From: Nitrosarchaeum koreense MY1
GTDB lineage: Archaea > Thermoproteota > Nitrososphaeria > Nitrososphaerales > Nitrosopumilaceae
Direction: 5' to 3'
NCBI RefSeq assembly: GCF_000220175.1
Contig: NZ_AFPU01000001.1
Location: 1,337,512-1,401,511, forward strand
DNA length: 64,000 nt
Shown here: piece after piece, positions 61,989 through 64,000 of the stretch
Numbering within the stretch: position 1 is the first letter of the stretch
Layout: every line of letters begins with the position of its first letter
Made by a program: the position numbers and the translations under genes
Notes under the pieces: model-generated
The model's database searches: none
Seen by the model: only the letters and a program-made list of their open reading frames with translations
What the model was told of the DNA's origin: nothing

Positions 61989-62660
61989 TTAATGCACCTT
62001 AGCAAATTCTAATAATTCTTTTCCATCAATTAATGGAATTGCATTTTGTTTTGCATACTTTTCTGCCTTATCAATAGATAAAGCAGTATAAGTTTGAGCA
62101 TCCATCATTTCACAAATTGCAGTAACTGGAGTCAATCCTGCAATTTTACTAAGATATACAGACATTTCGGTATGACCTTGTCTTTTTGATAATAATCCTT
62201 CTGAGGCAATTAATAATGGAACATGACCAGGTGTTTTAAAAGAAGAAACAAATTTTTTCTTTTTGTTTTCTACCTTGAAAATATTGGCCATTTCTCTTAT
62301 TGTTAATGATCTGTCTTTATCTGTTATACCAGTATAAGTTTGATAATGATTAACTGAAATTGAAAATGTTGGATGATCACCATATGGGGCAAGTCCCATG
62401 ATCATCTCTTTATTAGAAATTGGGGAGTCTGCTAAAATTTCATGCATGTACCGTAATTCTAGAGAATTTGCAAAATTATGTTCAATTGCAATACACAAAA
62501 GTCCACCTGCATGTTGTCGCATTCTTGCAACATGTTCTGGAGTTACAAATTCTGCAGCAACTACCATGTCTATCTCATTTTCTCTTCCTGCAGAATCAAA
62601 TAATAATACAAACTCACCGCGTTTTAATGATTCAATCCCAGATTCAAGAGACATATGCAA
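61989..62660 (-). CDS. ribB: 3,4-dihydroxy-2-butanone 4-phosphate synthase
   Basis: 223 residues, the monofunctional enzyme (no GTP cyclohydrolase II fusion). DSAGRENEIDMVVAAEF gives the metal-binding Arg-Glu, ISVNHYQTYTGITDKDRS the substrate loop, and GHVPLLIASEGLLSKRQGHTEMS the His-x-x-Glu region (quoted across residues about 140-165). A 12-base palindrome lies upstream (62700-62711). Confidence 0.95.
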   Translation of the reverse strand: MHMSLESGIESLKRGEFVLLFDSAGRENEIDMVVAAEFVTPEHVARMRQHAGGLLCIAIEHNFANSLELRYMHEILADSPISNKEMIMGLAPYGDHPTFSISVNHYQTYTGITDKDRSLTIREMANIFKVENKKKKFVSSFKTPGHVPLLIASEGLLSKRQGHTEMSVYLSKIAGLTPVTAICEMMDAQTYTALSIDKAEKYAKQNAIPLIDGKELLEFAKVH

Positions 62661-62699
62661 AAATCAGCAATAAACTAATTATAAAGTTTACTAAAAAAT

Positions 62700-62711
62700 T
62701 GGTAATTACCA
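62700..62711. promoter_or_regulatory. 12-base palindrome upstream of ribB
   Basis: TGGTAATTACCA is a perfect palindrome in the 73-base gap between ribB and the riboflavin synthase gene, 40 bases before the ribB ATG. It could be an internal operator; it is short enough to arise by chance. Confidence 0.3.
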
Positions 62712-62733
62712 CAAAAATGGTACTATAATAATT

Positions 62734-63321
62734 TTATTTTAAAATGTATTTACCTAGTATATCAGTCTCAATGTTAATCTTATCACCAACATTTTTGATT
62801 TTAAAATTGGTCTTTTCCATTGTATGAGGAATTAGACATACTGAAGCAAGATTATTTTTAATATCTACTACGGTTAGACTAATTCCATCTATTGCAATTG
62901 AACCTTTTTTGACAACATATTTTGTCAAGTTTTTTGGAAGTTCAAACCAAACTTGAACTTCTTTAGGTTTAGTTTCTATTTTTTTAATGGTGCCAACACC
63001 ATCTACATGACCTAAAACAAAATGTCCTTCTAATCGAGCGCCAGCTTTTAGACTTCTTTCAATGTTAACAATATCGCCAGGTTTTAGATTCCCTAGATCA
63101 GTTTTACTGGTAGTTTCCTCGATCATTTCAAAAATGCATTTAGAGTTCGAAAGTTTGGTAGCTGTAAGACAAACTCCATTCAAAGATACACTTTGTCCTA
63201 TTTTCAAACCTTTTGCATGTTTTCCTAAATTTACTGTCATTTGAATAGAACTTCTAGTTTTTGTGTTTTTGGAAATTTTCTCGATTTTTCCTATTCCCTC
63301 AACTATTCCAGTAAACATCAT
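62734..63321 (-). CDS. ribE: Riboflavin synthase, bacterial (alpha-chain) type
   Basis: 195 residues with two homologous beta-barrels: FTGIVEGIGKIEKI / SVSLNGVCLTATKL in the first and FVLGHVDGVGTIKKIE / SIAIDGISLTVVDI in the second. A C-terminal helix follows. This is the trimeric RibE of bacteria and eukaryotes, not the lumazine-synthase-like RibC of many euryarchaea. It heads the riboflavin operon, with a TATA box at about 63342-63348 and a leaderless start. Confidence 0.94.
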   Translation of the reverse strand: MMFTGIVEGIGKIEKISKNTKTRSSIQMTVNLGKHAKGLKIGQSVSLNGVCLTATKLSNSKCIFEMIEETTSKTDLGNLKPGDIVNIERSLKAGARLEGHFVLGHVDGVGTIKKIETKPKEVQVWFELPKNLTKYVVKKGSIAIDGISLTVVDIKNNLASVCLIPHTMEKTNFKIKNVGDKINIETDILGKYILK

Positions 63322-63341
63322 TTATGTTGTAAAATTTCTTT

Positions 63342-63348
63342 GTATAAA
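63342..63348 (-). promoter_or_regulatory. TATA box of the riboflavin operon
   Basis: On the minus strand TTTATAC is centred about 25 bases before the first ATG at 63321, so the mRNA would start at the start codon. Confidence 0.5.
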
Positions 63349-63372
63349 TTGATTTTCTTGTTAATGTGAATT

Positions 63373-64000
63373 TTATTTTTTATTGGACAATTCATCAAAT
63401 TCGTTTTGACAGAATTGATGAAAAACAGTACATTTATTTTTTTTGGCATCAGCAATGATTTTTGTCATATCTTTGACTAAAACACCCTGTGCGGCTAAAA
63501 AAGCCTCATCAGTCATATCTAATTTTTCAAACGCTTTAGATTTAGCAATTGATGCTTCGTTTAAGCTAGGATCTTCAATTTGTGCTTTATCATAAAACTC
63601 AATAGATTCTTTATAATTTTTTAAATGGTTTAAGGAAATAGCCTTATTCATCAATGCAGTAATGTCGTTACTATCAATTTTTAGTGTTTTATCATAAAAT
63701 TCTATAGCTTCTGTATGTCGATCTAATTCATTTAGTGACAGACCTAAACTATTGAATGTCCAAGTATCTGTAGAATCGTGTTCAAGAATAATGTTACAGC
63801 AAATTATAACATCATTATATCGTTTTAATTTTTCAAGGGAGTAAATTTTATTTTTTAAAGCATAGTTATCATAATTTTTTATTTTTAATACTTTATCACA
63901 ATAGATGATTGCATCCTCATATCTTGCTAAGTGTATTAAAGCCAATGCAGAATTTTGAAGTGCCACCATATCATTTTGATCATTAGAAAGTAACTTTTGA
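63373..64000 (-). CDS. TPR repeat protein (N-terminus beyond window)
   Basis: At least 208 residues are visible and the frame stays open to the window edge; the Met at 63969 is inside a repeat, so it is not taken as the start. Five or so TPR units (for example DVIICCNIILEHDSTDTWTF and AIEFYDKTLKIDSNDITAL) end in a Lys/Asp/Phe-rich tail. Similar in style to the complete protein at 22896. Confidence 0.8.
   Translation of the reverse strand, partial: QKLLSNDQNDMVALQNSALALIHLARYEDAIIYCDKVLKIKNYDNYALKNKIYSLEKLKRYNDVIICCNIILEHDSTDTWTFNSLGLSLNELDRHTEAIEFYDKTLKIDSNDITALMNKAISLNHLKNYKESIEFYDKAQIEDPSLNEASIAKSKAFEKLDMTDEAFLAAQGVLVKDMTKIIADAKKNKCTVFHQFCQNEFDELSNKK

Noticed and set aside
63373-63969. Reading the right-edge TPR gene as complete, starting at Met 63969
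   Set aside because: The frame stays open with TPR-like sequence up to the window edge, so the start lies outside.
1-64000. CRISPR array, transposase, integrase, rRNA, or additional tRNA
   Set aside because: No spaced direct repeats, no transposase or integrase protein, and no second cloverleaf were found on either strand by reading; only the initiator tRNA is supported.

Overview
The window looks like chromosome from an ammonia-oxidising archaeon of the Nitrosopumilus/Nitrosarchaeum type (Nitrososphaerota, formerly Thaumarchaeota). The DNA is AT-rich. Genes are packed in 4-base ATGA overlaps, and many start codons sit about 25 bases from a TATA box, as expected for leaderless mRNAs. The markers are archaeal: a group II chaperonin, TFE, Csl4, L44e, S27e, NAC, Dph2, TiaS, Trm56 and CobY. 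A giant acidic secreted protein resembles the Nitrosopumilus S-layer protein. No rRNA, CRISPR array, insertion sequence or phage gene is visible.

Layout. 1-9000: cell-surface genes (a cut-off secreted protein and the S-layer protein), then a ubiquitin-like/E1 fusion and threonine synthase. 9000-18000: a nine-gene histidine operon (hisG-D-C-HAD phosphatase-B-H-A-F-I) between two membrane-anchored unknowns. 18000-26500: HMG-CoA reductase, a PQQ-type sugar dehydrogenase, initiator tRNA-Met with a D-loop intron, TiaS, Dph2, a TPR protein, a zinc dehydrogenase, Csl4 and prephenate dehydratase. 26500-34000: guaB and guaA, a head-to-head dihydropteroate synthase/MptE pair, small enzymes and a ROK kinase. 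34000-38000: thermosome, adenine deaminase, L44e and S27e. 38000-42200: a late-cobalamin operon (cobD-cobQ-cbiB-cobS-cobY). 42200-45000: aspartate-semialdehyde dehydrogenase, an Lrp regulator and heme o synthase. 45000-48000: a small accessory-looking stretch with two 19-residue-repeat helical paralogues, a lone response regulator, an unknown gene pair and a previously untracked zinc-finger microprotein. 48000-58000: thioesterase, UbiD-type decarboxylase, a lysine-repeat zinc-ribbon protein, a RuvC-like protein, NAC/PUA, a PhoU regulator, HflX-Trm56-TFE and an aldehyde dehydrogenase. 58000-63400: hemerythrin, a SWIB-like basic protein and a riboflavin operon. A second TPR protein runs off the right edge.

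The genes fit an autotroph that makes its own histidine, threonine, phenylalanine, purines, pterins, flavins, cobalamin and isoprenoids. The best leads are: (i) an amidohydrolase inside the riboflavin operon that could be the unassigned archaeal deaminase; (ii) a cobyric acid synthase without its glutaminase domain; (iii) the 15-base intron in the D-loop of the initiator tRNA; (iv) the 19-residue-repeat paralogues; and (v) several unusually perfect palindromes at promoters (S-layer, threonine synthase, aldehyde dehydrogenase, and upstream of hemerythrin).
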